Positions 40,201 through 53,084 of a stretch of DNA of 64,000 nt are shown here, one piece after another. The stretch's first letter is position 1. The number at the start of each line of letters is the position of its first letter. The notes beneath the pieces were generated by a model that made no database searches, was not told where the DNA came from, and was given only the letters and a program-made list of their open reading frames with translations. This DNA comes from Archegozetes longisetosus (lineage: Eukaryota; Arthropoda; Arachnida; Sarcoptiformes; Trhypochthoniidae), in the NCBI GenBank assembly GCA_018873245.2, contig JAEMBT020000002.1, positions 8,096,001-8,160,000 of the forward strand, in the 5' to 3' direction. A program made the translations under genes and the position numbers.

Positions 40201-43200
40201 CTGCAATCTTAATTGTATAAAGTCCGCTCTTATTGTAAACGTCAGGATTGAACATTAGATTAAAACTAACCCTATTCAGACAATAATATGTATTAATATT
40301 AGGACTATGGCATTATGGAATGGATAATTCAAGATTGGGATGAAGGCATAGTCCGAATCCTAATTGTATAGGCATATAAACTTCAGGTTTAAGATTATAT
40401 TAGTATTATAAATATTTGATCATGATGCTTACAGTATTAGAGGTTACGTTTATAATACCACTATAATTCTAAAGCTTATAGTGTTTACACTAATCTTAAG
40501 TGCTTATATCCTAACCATCAGTGCGATCTTTAGGTTAGGACTCAATACAAGTGAGATTAATTTTGCTTATAAATAGATCACAATCGATTGAATAGATCAT
40601 AAGTGATCATAATTAGTTCATAATGTATCATATTTATAACGTAAAATGCAATTCAGATTAGGAGTCAAATATGATCAATTGTAAACATTTTGTCTCTCAT
40701 AAGGATTCTTAATCTCAGCTTATTTTGTCAAAACTGTGAACATTGAGTGACAAATAGCGTAAAAATGATAACAAATAGATATAGTTTGTTTTCTTTGGTT
40801 CATTCAACAAACATTGGATTAGGTTTGAACATTAAAGTTGGCATTCAGAATAGTTAAAAAGAACAAAACATGTTTATAATTGATAATAATTGATTCCTAA
40901 TCTGAATTGCACCTTACAAATCTGATACGTTACAATCGCAATTGTAAGCGCCTAACTCAAGGACAGAGGTTGAGACAAACAATTCAATCATTATTGGATG
41001 AGTGAAGGAAGCCTAACTTTATATCTTATTATTGTCATTTCTTACACTATTAATCATTCAATATTCACAGTTTTTTAACAAACGTATAACAAAACAAACT
41101 GATGTAAAATTGTAATTCAAAGTAAAATTGACTAGTGCTTCAAGTTTTGTACTGAACATTTATTAAAATTACTAAATAGCAAACATTTAAAAACAAATAA
41201 AATGAATGACAGCTTGTGATTCACAACTTATTGTCAGTTTAATACTGTAGAAAACGAATAATTATTTAAATTTAGTTATAAATTAACTAAAAAGTAAAAC
41301 CTGACAGACAAGTGTAAAAAAGTGAAAATTTAATCCATTTCATAAATGGCATTAAATTGAAATCTGATTTCAATTATATAAATGCTTGACTCGGTTCAAT
41401 AAATAAGGGATTATTCGAGTAAAGTAAGGAGTTATTTGAGTAAAGTAAAAAATTTAGAATCATAAATTTCATTTCTTATGTCTGCTAAATATAGATGGAA
41501 GCTTACTTAGGCATTCGTGCAAATCTCTACTTTATAGCTACTTTATAGCTACTTTATAGTTACTTCAAGCTACCTTAAATTACTTCAAAGGTACCCCAAG
41601 TTTTTTCACCTAATCAACAAACATTTTAAATTCTAGACAAAAGTAGTCCATTTATCGAAATACAATTAAACTCGTTTAACTCGAATGGAAAATAGAAATA
41701 AAAAAAATCAAGCCTTCATTTTCTATGGTCTGTTTCTGAGAGTCATTTAACTACACGTTCAAGTTAGACAAGTTTTACTCTAACCGAAAAGGAAGATTTG
41801 TTTTATTACTTATGATAAGAAACGAGAAATAGTTATAAAATGACACAAATGTCTAAAAATATTGATTTGAAAGTTGAAATTTAATAACTGAAAATAGAAG
41901 CGATTTAACTAGAATTAGATAAGCAAATATATAGTGAATGAATGAATGTTACAAAAAGTTGGGTTAACGTGAGAACAGGGTCAACAAAGTATAATCAACC
42001 AAACAAAACGTTTGAAATTTGATAAATTTAGTTTCAACTCTTTTTATCGCTATTCAAACCTATAAAGGTCATCAAATGTAGCCTTTCTTTGAATTTGTTA
42101 CCCAATAAAACTTGGAGCATGAGATTTCTATCATTATCTCTCGTCTTTTAGAAAAGGGAAAAAACGTATTAACAAGATAATCATAAGAGACTAGTTGGTC
42201 GAGTTTCAATCATAGAGTATGAGCTTGAAGACCTAATTTTAATAATTACTAGATTTGAAGCAATATTTTTAGCTTATATTTAAGCATTATATCAATTGAA
42301 TGTAGTACTAGTAAAGGCAAACATTGATTTAGTAAAGCAATGACTATCTGATAAGTTGTAGATTTACTCTATCTCATATTAATGCGCTACTCGAAACATA
42401 ATTATATGACCACAATCACTCGACTTATCGAATTTGCCCTTAGCTCATTCTTGCCTATCATAGCTTAAATATATAGACTAAAAATACTGTTTAACATCCT
42501 TAGGTCAGTCTTATCAAGTTCTTTCTGTAATCTTATTTCAGTTACAAATAGGCCTCTCCATAGAACTCATTAGACGACTGAGTCCACAACCGTCATGTCT
42601 CTAACGAATAATACGCTTATTTCTAATCCCATTTTCAATTCAATATTATTTCAATGTTTACTAAAATAACTATTTTAAACTCTTATCAATGACTGAACTT
42701 AAATACTTAATTATGATATAAAAAGATTTCAAATTTAATACTAATAACTTAAACTTGGGTTGTGTTTAATAGTTATTATACAAAAGCTATGTTTAACCAA
42801 TATTTAGTAAGATTATTTAGAATATATTGAACTCTTTTGCTTGCGTAAATGATCGTTTTCGAAAAGTTTAAAGATGCAGGTCAAATAACACGAAATGATA
42901 ATGATTAGGAAAAATGAGTACATTATAACTTGTAAGGATAGATTGGCAATGGTTTCAGTTGTAGCTTGCTACTATCTACCAAACAATTACTTATTAACTA
43001 TTTCGTTTGATTGATTACTCGTCAATTTTGCTAAACTTTTAATTAGTACTAGATCAATGAAACCTATTGTAAACCTGAATCACACTTCAACTAATTCTAA
43101 TCTAAGCACAACTGAAATTGTATATAACCTAAAAAGTTGAGAAAATTCAGTGAAGAGTCTGTACTTTAATACTTGACTGACTTGATTAGTATTCTTACAA

Positions 43201-46200
43201 AACTCGTTATTGCCCTTCAATTTGAATGATAAAGAGTACAAAAAGTAACATGAAATCAAATATACTCGTGCCGTAATGATCAATTGATTGAAAACAGGTT
43301 CAATCAAATGAATCGCAAGAATCGGCATGAAAACTTGATTACTTTTAGATTTGATTTTTCTATCAATCAGATAATCATTGACCAAATTAGCCATTCTAAC
43401 TGCTATATCTAAATAGTTACTTAAATTTGATTTTCAAATATGAGATCAATTGTTTCTAGATCACAAATAGTTAATTACTTGATATTAATTAAGCGACTTA
43501 TTTAGACGCATGAGATTTCTATCTGAAAACAACCTAAAGTGATGCAACTCGAGAGCTGAGCGTTCAAATCATATACTGAGAACAGGCTAAGGTCACAGAG
43601 TATAGTTCTACGAAAATAATTGCAAAATGTGCAGTAATTTGAAAAATTATATAAATTGAGCAACAGCATTATGATTAGAATAATTGGCTGATTGCATGCT
43701 TGCAATTTCTAAGCCTCTTTCAAACTTCTCTAAACTCACCAACTCATCCAATAAACAAATTTCAAGACTTACCACAAACCCAACTTTGAGGTATACAATG
43801 GCCACTTCCAGGACAAGTGAATTGATAATAAGCGCAAGTTTTATCGTGGCAAGAGTCTCCCTCATCACTTCCATCTCCGCAATCGTTTTCAGAGTCACAC
43901 TTCCAGGAGAGTGGAACACATCTGCCATTCTCACACGAAAACTCATTTGCTTCACAGGTCACATTAACACATCCGGTCTCATCAGAATAATCACCACAAT
44001 CGTTATCAGAATCGCACTTGAAACCGATCGGCACACATCGACCACTCGAACATTTGAACTCTCTTGAGCTACAAGTTGGTTGAGTGCAGTTTTGTTTTTC
44101 ATCCGAATTGTCGAGACAGTCATCGTCTCCGTCACAAACCCATGTTTTAGGAATACATCTTTGATTATCACAAGTGAAATCCCAAGAATTAGGACAAGCC
44201 TGAACTGGTGGCTCTTTGTCAGGGTCTGGAATGCATGTTCTCTTGTCGTCAGAAAGTTTTTCCCCGTAAGGACATCCACATTGAACTGTCAAACCCGGGC
44301 CTTGAGTATCATTTGAAGGGATTGGGAAACAAAACTTCTGACAGTTTCCATTGTCATAAAGGCACGGATGTCTATTATCGACTCTTTGAGCAGCTTTACT
44401 AAAAACTCTGATGCCGTACAATCTGCTACCTTCTTCGACAGTGTTAATGATTTTTTCATTAGATCCGTTGTCTTTATTCATCCTTAAGATAGCATCTAAT
44501 CGCCAATCAGTAACGTAGAGCCATTCTCCGTGAATGACTAATGAAAAGGGGTGTTTGATTCGAGGAGAATTGATTGTCTTCACATCACTGCCATCGAGGT
44601 TAGCGTGTTGAATGTGATCTAATAATGCGTCGCACCAATAAAGTCGATCAGTTGCGTAATCAATGCTCAATCCGTTGGGCCATCCAAGTAAGACTCCACG
44701 AAATATCATCACATTGGTTCCATCTAAATATGCACGACTTATGTTTGCTGGTCTGTCCCATTCTGAGAAAACACATATCCACGATTTGGGTGCACAACAA
44801 TAGCACGCGGTCTCTTCAGATTCTTCAACAATACCCTTCTGTAGGAAGAATTAGTAACACTGATCACATTAAGTGTGCCTTTTCTGCTGTCGATGTAGTA
44901 TAAATTATTAGACACCCAGTCATGGGCCAAACCCTCAACGCCTTCATTTTGTGAGGCCAACACATTCTCTTTTCCAGTACCATCAACTTTGATTTTATAG
45001 ATCACATCAAGAATTACATCAGAATAAAAGATATAATTATTTCTTGCATTAAAGTCAAGTCCGACAAATCTGGCAGATCTGCTGACGACCGGTACGATGG
45101 CGTCACTAAATCCAGGGTATGGTTGATCGAGAAGAATTCCTCGAACAAACTTTTGTTGAGAATACATGAGGAACTCTTCAACGCGAACACAAGTCTTTTG
45201 ATTGGAAGCCAATTGATATCCTATATTACAGGCACACCTATAGCCTAATGCAAACAAGCGGCCGTCACCGTTACGCGTAATGACGCACATGTGTTCACAA
45301 CCACCGTTATTAGAACCACAAGGATTCGGGACTAACGGTTGACGTAATGAGTGGAATGATTTGATAGCTCGTGGCTCTTTGACAAGTCTCCTTTCCCGAT
45401 AAATAGCTTCAACATCGGAAGAGTTATAAACGTTTGTTTTGAGAACTCCCTGACGAGTACTGTCCGTCCAATACACGTTATTCTCAAATATAGTCAGTCT
45501 GACAGGAGCGGGAACTTTAGTACTGCCTCTAATTATTGCGTGTCTATTAAGTCCATCATAACTAACTGATACGATCTGATCTAACTGTGAGTCACACCAC
45601 AATACGCGCTCGTTCACGTAATCCAATGTAAGACCCGATGCTTTATAAATATAATTAGAAACTATTGTTTTTCTTTGAGTTCCGTCCATTAACGCACGAT
45701 CGATGTTATCGGTGTCAGTAAAAAACATATATCCTTTTGTTGGATCTAATGCTATATCCAAAGGCGCGGTCAAGTTTTGGCTGATCACAATAGTATGTCT
45801 ACTGCCGTCCATTTCTAACAAATCTATTTTTTGATTATGAGTATCACAGACATAGATTTTGCTACCTATCCAATCAATAGCTAATGAGATTGGATTCCAA
45901 TGGAATGACACTGATATGTCTCTAGTTGTTCGGGGTTGCCGCCAATTTTCAAAATTGATTGAGTAGATCTTTAAAGCAAGGCAGAAAACATTTGAAAGTA
46001 GTTGAAGAGGTTATGTTGGGTTAGGCTAGTGAAAACGCTCTATCTATATATTGATACAAACCTTTCTAGTTTCAACATCAGACCAAATTAATAAGTTTTT
46101 CCCATAATGATAGTCAATACCACTAGCTGCAGTTGTATTTGTAATAGTGTCCAAAGAAGTTCCAGTCGCATCAGTTCGATAAATGCTACTGTGATGAGCA

Positions 46201-48271
46201 AATATTAAACGCATGTCTGTGCCTGAAATAATCATCAAAAAGTTTATGATTTTTGAAATATGACTTGAACAGTTCAAGTTACTGTTGAGATACTTACTAT
46301 TATCTGCTTTGCAATGACGAGGAGCGAGAAGGGTATATCCAGGAGCACACGTGCACTTATAACTACCCGGTGTATTAACACAGAACTGATCGCAATAACC
46401 CCATTCCTTGCATTCATCTAAATCGACACAACTGCGTTGATCTTTCGGATTGATGGTCATCCCATCCTGGCAATAACAAGTGCCACCATCGAGAGAAGCT
46501 TTGCATTTGTACTCACAAGTTAATGATTCACAAAGTTTGGATGCTATGAATGAATTTGAAAGATTAAGTCGAGACAAAGTAGATTAAAAGTGGTGGAAGG
46601 ACTTACAGCATGCTTCTTTTTCATCAGCTCCATCTTTACAGTCTTGTTTACCATCACATAGTTTATCTCTGCTTATGCATTGCTTTTCAGAGGGACACAA
46701 AAACTTGGTATCAGGACAGGAGATCATGGCTGCAATTATAAAGTTTTTCACTCGATTACTAGTCCTTTCATGACAAAAGCAAGACATAAAACATACTGCA
46801 ATTGGCTTCATCTGAACTGTCAGTACAGTCCGAATGTCCATCACATCTCCATCGAGAAGGAATGCAAATGGCGTTCGTGCATCTGAACTGTCCATCATTA
46901 CAGGGCGGGAAATCACAATTTTGTTCGTCTGAATTGTCACCGTCACCACAATCATTCCAATGATCACATCTCTTGGTTTCATCGATACACTTAGTGCCAT
47001 TAGCGCATCGAAATTCATTTAGTTGACATGAGGTACCATCTAATTAAACATTTAATTGAGCATAATTTATAGCATTAAACCAATAATATATTTAGAAAAT
47101 AGATTTGTGGAGCTCAACATTAACAGAATTAATGGAATAAGATGTAGTCCCACAAACATAACAGACTTATGATTGACTTAAACTTACATTACTTAGCTTA
47201 AGTTTAGCTTAAGTTTAGCTTAAGTTTAGCTTAAGTTTAACAAATCAAACTTAAACGTAAGCTAACCTAAAAGATTGATTATAGTGTTACTATTTTACTG
47301 ATTATACTTGAACAGAAAGTCATACTTGACAAACTATCATATAAATAAAACTTAAAAGTCATTAAGTAAGTTGATACTTAAAAATAGATCAAAAGCTATG
47401 GTATAATTTCAAATTAGTCTAATATTGATTATTGAGAATAGACACTAAACACATTGAGACTATATAATGACATACTATTATTGCAGTCCTTTTCATCTGA
47501 TTCATCCCTACAATCGATGTAACCTAAATTTGAGACATTCTGTTAAAAAACTTTCTATAGATTAATAACAGTGATCATACCGTCACATTTTTTTGAGATT
47601 GGAATGCACAGCTCACTTCCATTATTAGGACATATATGATCATCGGGTTGACACGAACGATAAGCTGTTAATGGTTGACAAATTATGGTCAGTATATTGT
47701 TTATGGTCAACGAATTACTTATTGTCAAAATTCATTATTTATAACATCATTTTAATTAACTCAAATGAAAGTATCAACTTGTTTCACTTACAGCATGAAT
47801 CTCCCTCATCAGTCCCGTCCTGACAGTCGACAATCTTTAAGAATAAGAAAACGACAGTCGTCTCATTAGTTGTCATCTTATTTATATAGTATTAGTTTAA
47901 TACCTTATCGCATCTCCAGTGTCTTGGAATACAGAAAGTCTGGTTAAACACATACTGACCGCATGCGAACTGATTGTTACTGCAATGAGGTGCTGGACAT
48001 GACTGATGTTCATCTTCTCCTCCTTCACAATCTCTTTGATAATCTATTTACAAAGTGGTAAGAGTTAGGAAATGGGCAGGAAAGAAACAGAAATGGGAAA
48101 CGTACCACAAACCCATCGTTTAGGAATGCATCTGCCGTTATTGCACTGAAAATTGTCAGACGTACAATTAGTTGAAATAAGTGGTTGAGAAGTGGTGGTA
48201 GAAGAGATGAGATGATAAGAGATGTAAAAGATGAATAGTGAAAAATAGATTTTACAATTATAATCCAACAT
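28262..48271 (-). CDS. megalin / LDL receptor-related protein 2 (giant endocytic receptor)
   Basis: A type I membrane receptor that captures many extracellular ligands and internalises them through clathrin-coated pits. It starts at ATG 48271 with a signal peptide ([16 protein letters not shown]). Domain order, residues approximate: 6 LDLa (36-282), EGF pair, YWTD propeller 1, EGF, propeller 2, EGF, 8 LDLa (1006-1333), EGF pair, propellers 3-6 separated by EGFs (1413-2630), 10 LDLa (2680-3105), EGF pair, propeller 7, EGF, 11 LDLa (3498-3953), EGF pair, propeller 8, two EGFs, one transmembrane helix (about 4417-4441, [18 protein letters not shown]) and a 163-residue tail. The tail holds one NPxY motif (FTNPMYDAL). 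Human LRP2 has clusters of 7, 8, 10 and 11 and 4,655 residues. LRP1 has 2, 8, 10 and 11 and more EGFs before the membrane, so LRP2 fits best. The 27 exons sum to 13,814 nt, one short of a multiple of three, because of one apparent missing base at 44768-44771 in propeller 2. With that base the product is about 4,604 residues. Confidence 0.93.
35543..35605 (-). other. 63-nt stop-free intron in megalin
   Basis: A minimal intron within propeller 6. The donor is GGG|GTAAAG at 35605, and a pyrimidine tract TCTTCTTTCGC followed by TTTTTTAG ends at 35543. Its length is a multiple of three and it has no in-frame stop, so a plain reading frame runs straight through. Removing it restores the expected propeller motif [15 protein letters not shown]. 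Keeping it would insert 21 residues into a beta-propeller blade. Confidence 0.85.
39760..43772 (-). other. 4-kb intron of megalin
   Basis: By far the longest intron of the gene; it splits the LDLa motif at WVC|D in cluster II. No nested gene was recognised. The minus-strand frame at 43080-43394 is not conserved, as far as I can tell. The part 39,900-40,600 is rich in degenerate words such as AATCCTAATC and GGATTAAGATT. A short 11-bp tandem repeat lies at 41527-41589. A long intron in a gene of otherwise tiny introns is a natural place for enhancers or an inserted element, but I saw no terminal repeats. Confidence 0.8.
41527..41589. repeat. 11-bp tandem repeat CTACTTTATAG
   Basis: Three exact units (41527, 41538, 41549), then degenerate units through about 41589. 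It is intronic in megalin. Confidence 0.85.
47195..47238. repeat. 11-bp tandem repeat AGCTTAAGTTT x 4
   Basis: Four exact consecutive units in the 436-nt intron of megalin, containing the palindrome CTTAAG. They help explain why this intron is longer than its neighbours. Confidence 0.9.
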
Positions 48272-50129
48272 GTTATATAAGTTTTTGATTGAACATTTTA
48301 CTAGTGTTTTTCAATGGTATGTCAGCTAATCTATTGAGATGGCATTTTACCACGCATACAAGTCGCCGATATGCCAAAACATTGAACCACTGGCAGAGCG
48401 CATGACTGACAAAACCGGATAAGACCACTAAATTGTATTTCAGGTTTCAACGCCAGGTACGAACTGACACCATCCACAAGTTGAAGGGGTTTCAATAACG
48501 AGGGGAATCCAACGTGATGACCTCGCCCTAAGCGAGTACTCCAACAAATCCCTATTGATTTGCCTTTCTTTCCTTCTCTTTCCTTTTTCTTTACTTCTCT
48601 TCCCTCTTCTCTCTTCTCCCTCTTCTCCCCTTTCTTCTTCTCCTTTCTCTCTAACCGTTTAATTACTTGGCTTTCATTTAACTTTTACTTTCTTGAAAGC
48701 ATCGCGAGTTTAAACTTATCGCGAGCTTAAACTTATTATCTAAACCTCTTCTCTCATGCAAACTGAAAATTTGTTTATGTTTTAATATTTTCAAATAACG
48801 CACAGCATTGTTTGAGTAAATGTGTGATATATTAGTGAAATTACGTGTTCAGATCAGGATAATATTAATGTGAAAATAGTCAAAATAAACTAAATTCTAA
48901 TCTATTGGTTAGCAAATAAAACTCTCCTATGCTAGCAATTAGTTTACATAAATACTACTTATTTCAACCCAATAATAGTCTACAGTTCAGTACATCTGTA
49001 CTTATCTCAAATGTTTTTATTAGATTTTTTTTTCAAACATAACAATTATTCATATTCTTTACTCATTCGTTCGTTTGGATCGAATGAAAAACATTTCCTA
49101 AATTATCAAACTTTCATATCTTGGTGCAATTTATTTTGGAGAAAGTTTGGACTAAATCTGTTTATTAGATGCGAATAAAGATAGAATTAAAACGCATTTT
49201 CAAGTTGTTCTTGCTCTTAAAGTAGTTCTATACAAGTTTGGAAATACCCACAGTTGAATCAACACATAAACTGTTAGGAAATGTCGATTTTTATAAAGCA
49301 ATTTGATTGAAAGCTCAAAATAGTAATAGTACTAAAGTTGAAGCCAGACGTACGTTCATACCTTTTACTTTGTTTACTGTGACATAGACTCGCCTCAATT
49401 CTATAGAAAATTATTATTCAAAACAGGGGTTTCAGTATCTCACATCAGGGACACTAATTATATTCCAACTGTTCAACTGAGCAAACTTCAGAAATTGTTG
49501 CAATTTTCCATTAAACTCTCTTTGATGCATCCATTGATCACATGCTTAAATCATATATATTATTATGTATCTTTCAGGAGGACTAGGAAATAAGTCATAA
49601 CATAATAATACAATATATTCAAGTTCTATATAGACAAAATTGGAGAAATAATAACCAACTTTAGAAATCTTAACACTCGTAATGCTATATATTATGATTG
49701 AAGACCTACTTCAAGAATAATTACTGCATAATTGAGTGAATAATCAAAACATTACATGTCAACATAAGGGCATTGAGAATATATAATCACAACTTCTATT
49801 AAATTGATATGATTTGCATTATTTACAATTTTTAAAATATATTTAATGAAAATTTTTATTGAGTTCGGTTTACATAAGTACAGAAAAACTAGAATTAATC
49901 ATACATTTAATGAGATTTCAGATTAAAATCAAAGAAAATGAAATATGACATAAGGTTACGAAGCAGAACTAGATTAAGATACAATAGTTCGTAATCATAA
50001 TTATCATAATCCTAATAACTGACTGAATATTTGTAATTGAACATTGAGTTGCAATTATAGAAGTGAGATAAAGGCACTCATAAAATACATGACACATGTT
50101 GCTCACAAAACATGAATGACTTTCAGATT
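48272..50129. other. spacer between megalin and tetraspanin A
   Basis: It contains the presumed megalin promoter; the start codon is directly abutted by an AT-rich ACTTATATAAC on the minus strand, too close to be a usual TATA box. The unusual patch 48340-48545 is listed separately. A pyrimidine-rich stretch follows at 48,565-48,660. From about 49,840 the sequence belongs to the duplicated unit A. Confidence 0.4.
48340..48545. other. GC-elevated unidentified patch upstream of megalin
   Basis: About 200 bp are markedly richer in GC than the surroundings (words such as AAGTCGCCGATATGCC, CACTGGCAGAGCGC and CCTCGCCCTAAGCGAG) and are followed by a long TTTCTTTCC tract. Translation gives broken frames on both strands with no recognisable domain. 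It may be a fragment of a mobile element inserted just 5' of megalin, or part of its promoter or 5' UTR. Confidence 0.25.
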
Positions 50130-51475
50130 TTAGACGACTTCATATTCTTTTTTTATGGTTCGACTTAAACTACACGAAAATACGATTCCAAGCAATTGAA
50201 TGACTGCAACAGCGATTGCAATGCCTCCCAAAAGTCCAAATGAACTCCTAATTTCATCATCCAGCTTTGCAACACATCCTATTAATAGATTAAATAATAT
50301 TAAGTAAAGTTTGACATTTGTTTGAATCCAAACTATTGATCAAAAGAGGAATACCATCTTTATATGGATCCGTGCAATGTGTTTGATTTGAAGTGGATTG
50401 TGCACAGCAGGAATACGGATAGTCTTTACTGAAAAGTTCATTTGCTTTCCAATCACTCTCATTGATAGCACCGCAACATTTCAGATGTGTTTGAATGTCA
50501 TCCAAAACCTTATTGATCGCAGAATCAGTTTCGTTTCCATATTTCTTAATCGCATTCTTGATTCCTTCCTCTGCCACATGCTTCAACTTTAATTAAATTC
50601 AAATATTTTTAAAAATCAATTCAAGCAACGGTTCAATTAAATAATACTTTTGATTTGAAGGCGAGGACAAGTCCGGCACCAATCAGTTCAATGATAAGAA
50701 TGCCTAATATGATGGAACTGAATGTAACTAACATACAGTAGTTCTCTTTGATAGCACCACAACATCCCAAAAATGCGATCAAGAATATAACGAATCCAAT
50801 GATAATCAAAGTGATGGCCACGTTGTTTGGTGCATCTTCTATTAGTTCCTGATAATGACCGATTTTAGCGACAGTCGAGAACCCGGCGTATAGTAAAAGT
50901 ATACCAAAAATCTAAATAATCAATAAAATTAAATCAATTAAAAAATCAATTCAATAGCAATTTATTTTAGAGCCCGAAACTGACCACTCAATCAATTTCG
51001 AAGCCATTTACTAAAGTCTGTTTACATGTCAATTATGTCAACATTTCATTAGATTTTGGCATTTCTTCTGATAATTGATTTTATTTGAAAAACAGAAAAA
51101 TCTTCCGCCAGTTTGATGCTGAGTCAAACAAAAGGTAAACAAAGACTCAACATAGCCCTTATCACAAAATACGAAGTGTTCATTTTGATATGACTCAACA
51201 ATTTTGTTGTTTAAGTCTAATCCAATATCTTATTTAATCAACATTTTATTATTAATTAATCATATTGTTCAATATTAATATAATTTAATTAACTAAATAA
51301 CAAAATGAAGACAAAATTGAATTAAAAATAGAATATTAATTGAAAACGCAATAGTAAACAAACAAATGGGCGTTAAATAGAAAAATAGACGAGAGATATA
51401 CAATTGTCTTACCACAAACACTAAGTTGAATGCAAATAAAAGGTATTTAACGCAAGACATTCCACCCTGAACCAT
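50130..51475 (-). CDS. CD63-like tetraspanin (copy A, intact)
   Basis: Four exons: 51475-51413, 50911-50648, 50586-50355 and 50278-50130. They sum to 708 nt and encode 235 residues. Four membrane segments are visible: TM1 across exons 1-2 (CVKYLLFAFNLVFV|IFGILLL), TM2 (ITLIIIGFVIFLIAFLGCCG), TM3 (ILGILIIELIGAGLVLAF) and TM4 (FGLLGGIAIAVAVIQLLG). The large extracellular loop has the tetraspanin CCG signature (KCCGAINESDW), PYSCC and two more cysteines, six in all. The N-terminus GGMSCVKYLL and the C-terminus KKEYEVV resemble CD63, whose GYEVM tail is an endosome/lysosome sorting signal of the YxxPhi type, so this protein probably cycles to late endosomes. The upstream MIIIIIRN codons end in a possible acceptor (AATCAG), so a 5' UTR intron is likely. 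Its neighbour on the right is its own decayed duplicate. Confidence 0.9.
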
Positions 51476-53084
51476 GTTTCTGATTATTATAATTATCAAT
51501 CAAGTAATAATATTCAACAGTATTTTAACAGATTTTAGCAGTCAAGTTAATTGAATGAGCGACAAATGCGTTTGCAATGTATCTAAATACGTCTATCAAA
51601 TTATCAGCCAATATATTGCACTCAACACTTGAAATCTGACTCAACGCTACAACGAATAGCTTTACGTATGTACCCTCTCAGACCTTGTTGTCATGCGACC
51701 TAAGCAATAGGTGACTAATCATTCACTTGCTTTGCTACGAGTCAAAGTATAAGTATCGACTTTTCAAAAGCCTTCTAAACACTCAAAATTTATACTATTT
51801 TATTAAATAATTTGTAGCAAACTAATTCTTTTATTCGTTAGATTTCAATTAAATATTGGTATTTGAAAAGTTTTTGAGACTATAAAGATTTTAGTTAGAA
51901 TTTAGTGAGCTTTCATGAAACGAGTGCAAACAAGCTAAATATAGATGTTTTTGTATATTTGATAAGTTTGAAAAATCTAAACATGTAATAAAAGCATTTG
52001 TGACAATCACTTTAGAAACATGATTAATAAAGCACTGATTTGTCATTTACCTTTGATCAGTCATATTTGATGCAACGATTCATTGTAGTTTTTATTCCTA
52101 TCTCATATCAAGATATATGACTAATTTGAACTTTGAAACTAAAAGCGAACAATTCACATATGATACTTAGTGTGTGATCTGGACTATTATTATTATTATT
52201 TGAATTTTGGAAAATCTCTAAATATGAATGCTATTGTGCTTGTGAGTGCCTGTAGTGTGTGTTGGCTTCAATTCAAAATGTAGTACGTGACAAAGAAATA
52301 GCAAAATCTTCCTAATAGTTTACTTTTCGAAAACTTCAAATTCAATTAAATCGAATCGACTCAATGCTCATTCGACCAAAATTAAAAAACTATATTGACA
52401 TAGGTTTTGACATAGTTATGTCTTCAAATGTTGCGTCAACTTTTTTAGAAGTCTAGTCAAACGTCTAATAGTTATTTACAACAATTAATGATAGTCTGAA
52501 AAGCTATTTTAACGCTATTTTTAATTGACACACACACCTACTCGAAATATTTTCTAGACTTCTGCTCACTTCAATACTTAGGTTTTGAAAACTTTTCACT
52601 CATTTCCAGTAATATTAAAACAGTTAAGTCTTTGTTTGAAATGAACAGTTTAATGGCCCGAAATGTAAACGGAATCAAAAATGAAATTATTATAGTATCA
52701 GTCTGACTTATCAATCACTCGCTTTTAGCAATAATTCTTTCTGTCAATGAATAAAAGCTTAGTGAGAGAAAAACTTTTCCCTTAAAACTACAAAATGAGT
52801 AGTTGATGATTATGCTTGATGTCAAATTGAAATATTTGACAGTTAATCTAAACTTCCATCTGTCGCTTTTAACTGCTCCTGTTGCCAATTCGCTTAGTTT
52901 ACATTTTGACAAAAGTATAAACTTTCGATTTAGATCAAGTCAAACCTAAGCGAATTGTTTTAGATCTCACCCAATTAGTTTAGAACTAGTCAACTCAAGT
53001 TTGACATCTGAACACGTTGAAAGTTTAGACAAAGTTTTAGACAAGTTTAAAAAAGAAAAAGATAAAGTACACTATTAATATTTG
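51476..53084. other. upstream flank of tetraspanin A
   Basis: AT-rich, non-coding, and alignable in several blocks with the flank of copy B. The intron between exons 1 and 2 (50912-51412) is also non-coding. No promoter motif can be named with confidence. Confidence 0.4.

Larger units (their letters stand above)
28262..48271 (-). other. exon map of the megalin gene
   Basis: Exons from 5' to 3' (high to low coordinates): 48271-48106, 48043-47904, 47834-47792, 47664-47581, 47523-47476, 47039-46797, 46729-46607, 46543-46298, 46222-46062, 45968-43773, 39759-39510, 39423-35606, 35542-34910, 34842-34771, 34691-34647, 34586-34380, 34315-33782, 33688-31898, 31836-31459, 31395-30624, 30562-30267, 30207-30054, 29988-29842, 29773-29373, 29310-28923, 28799-28691, 28630-28262. 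Every join was checked for GT-AG ends and for reading across the module (for example TGC G|AT giving the CD of LDLa motifs). Most introns are 57-130 nt; two are longer, 436 nt (47040-47475) and 4,013 nt (39760-43772). Many introns fall after the first base of the codon following a Cys in an LDLa module, as is usual for exons that shuffle modules. Confidence 0.85.

Noticed and set aside
43080-43394. 104-codon minus-strand frame in the long megalin intron
   Set aside because: No recognisable motif and no coding-like composition; probably chance in AT-rich DNA.
44761-44775. A tiny intron explaining the megalin frame break (GTGTTTTCTCAG)
   Set aside because: The GT...AG span would be 12 nt, far too short for splicing. 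One missing base in the run explains the frame better.
28262-48271. LRP1 instead of LRP2 as identity of the giant receptor
   Set aside because: LRP1 has two LDLa in cluster I and about six EGFs before the membrane. Here there are six LDLa in cluster I and two EGFs before the membrane.
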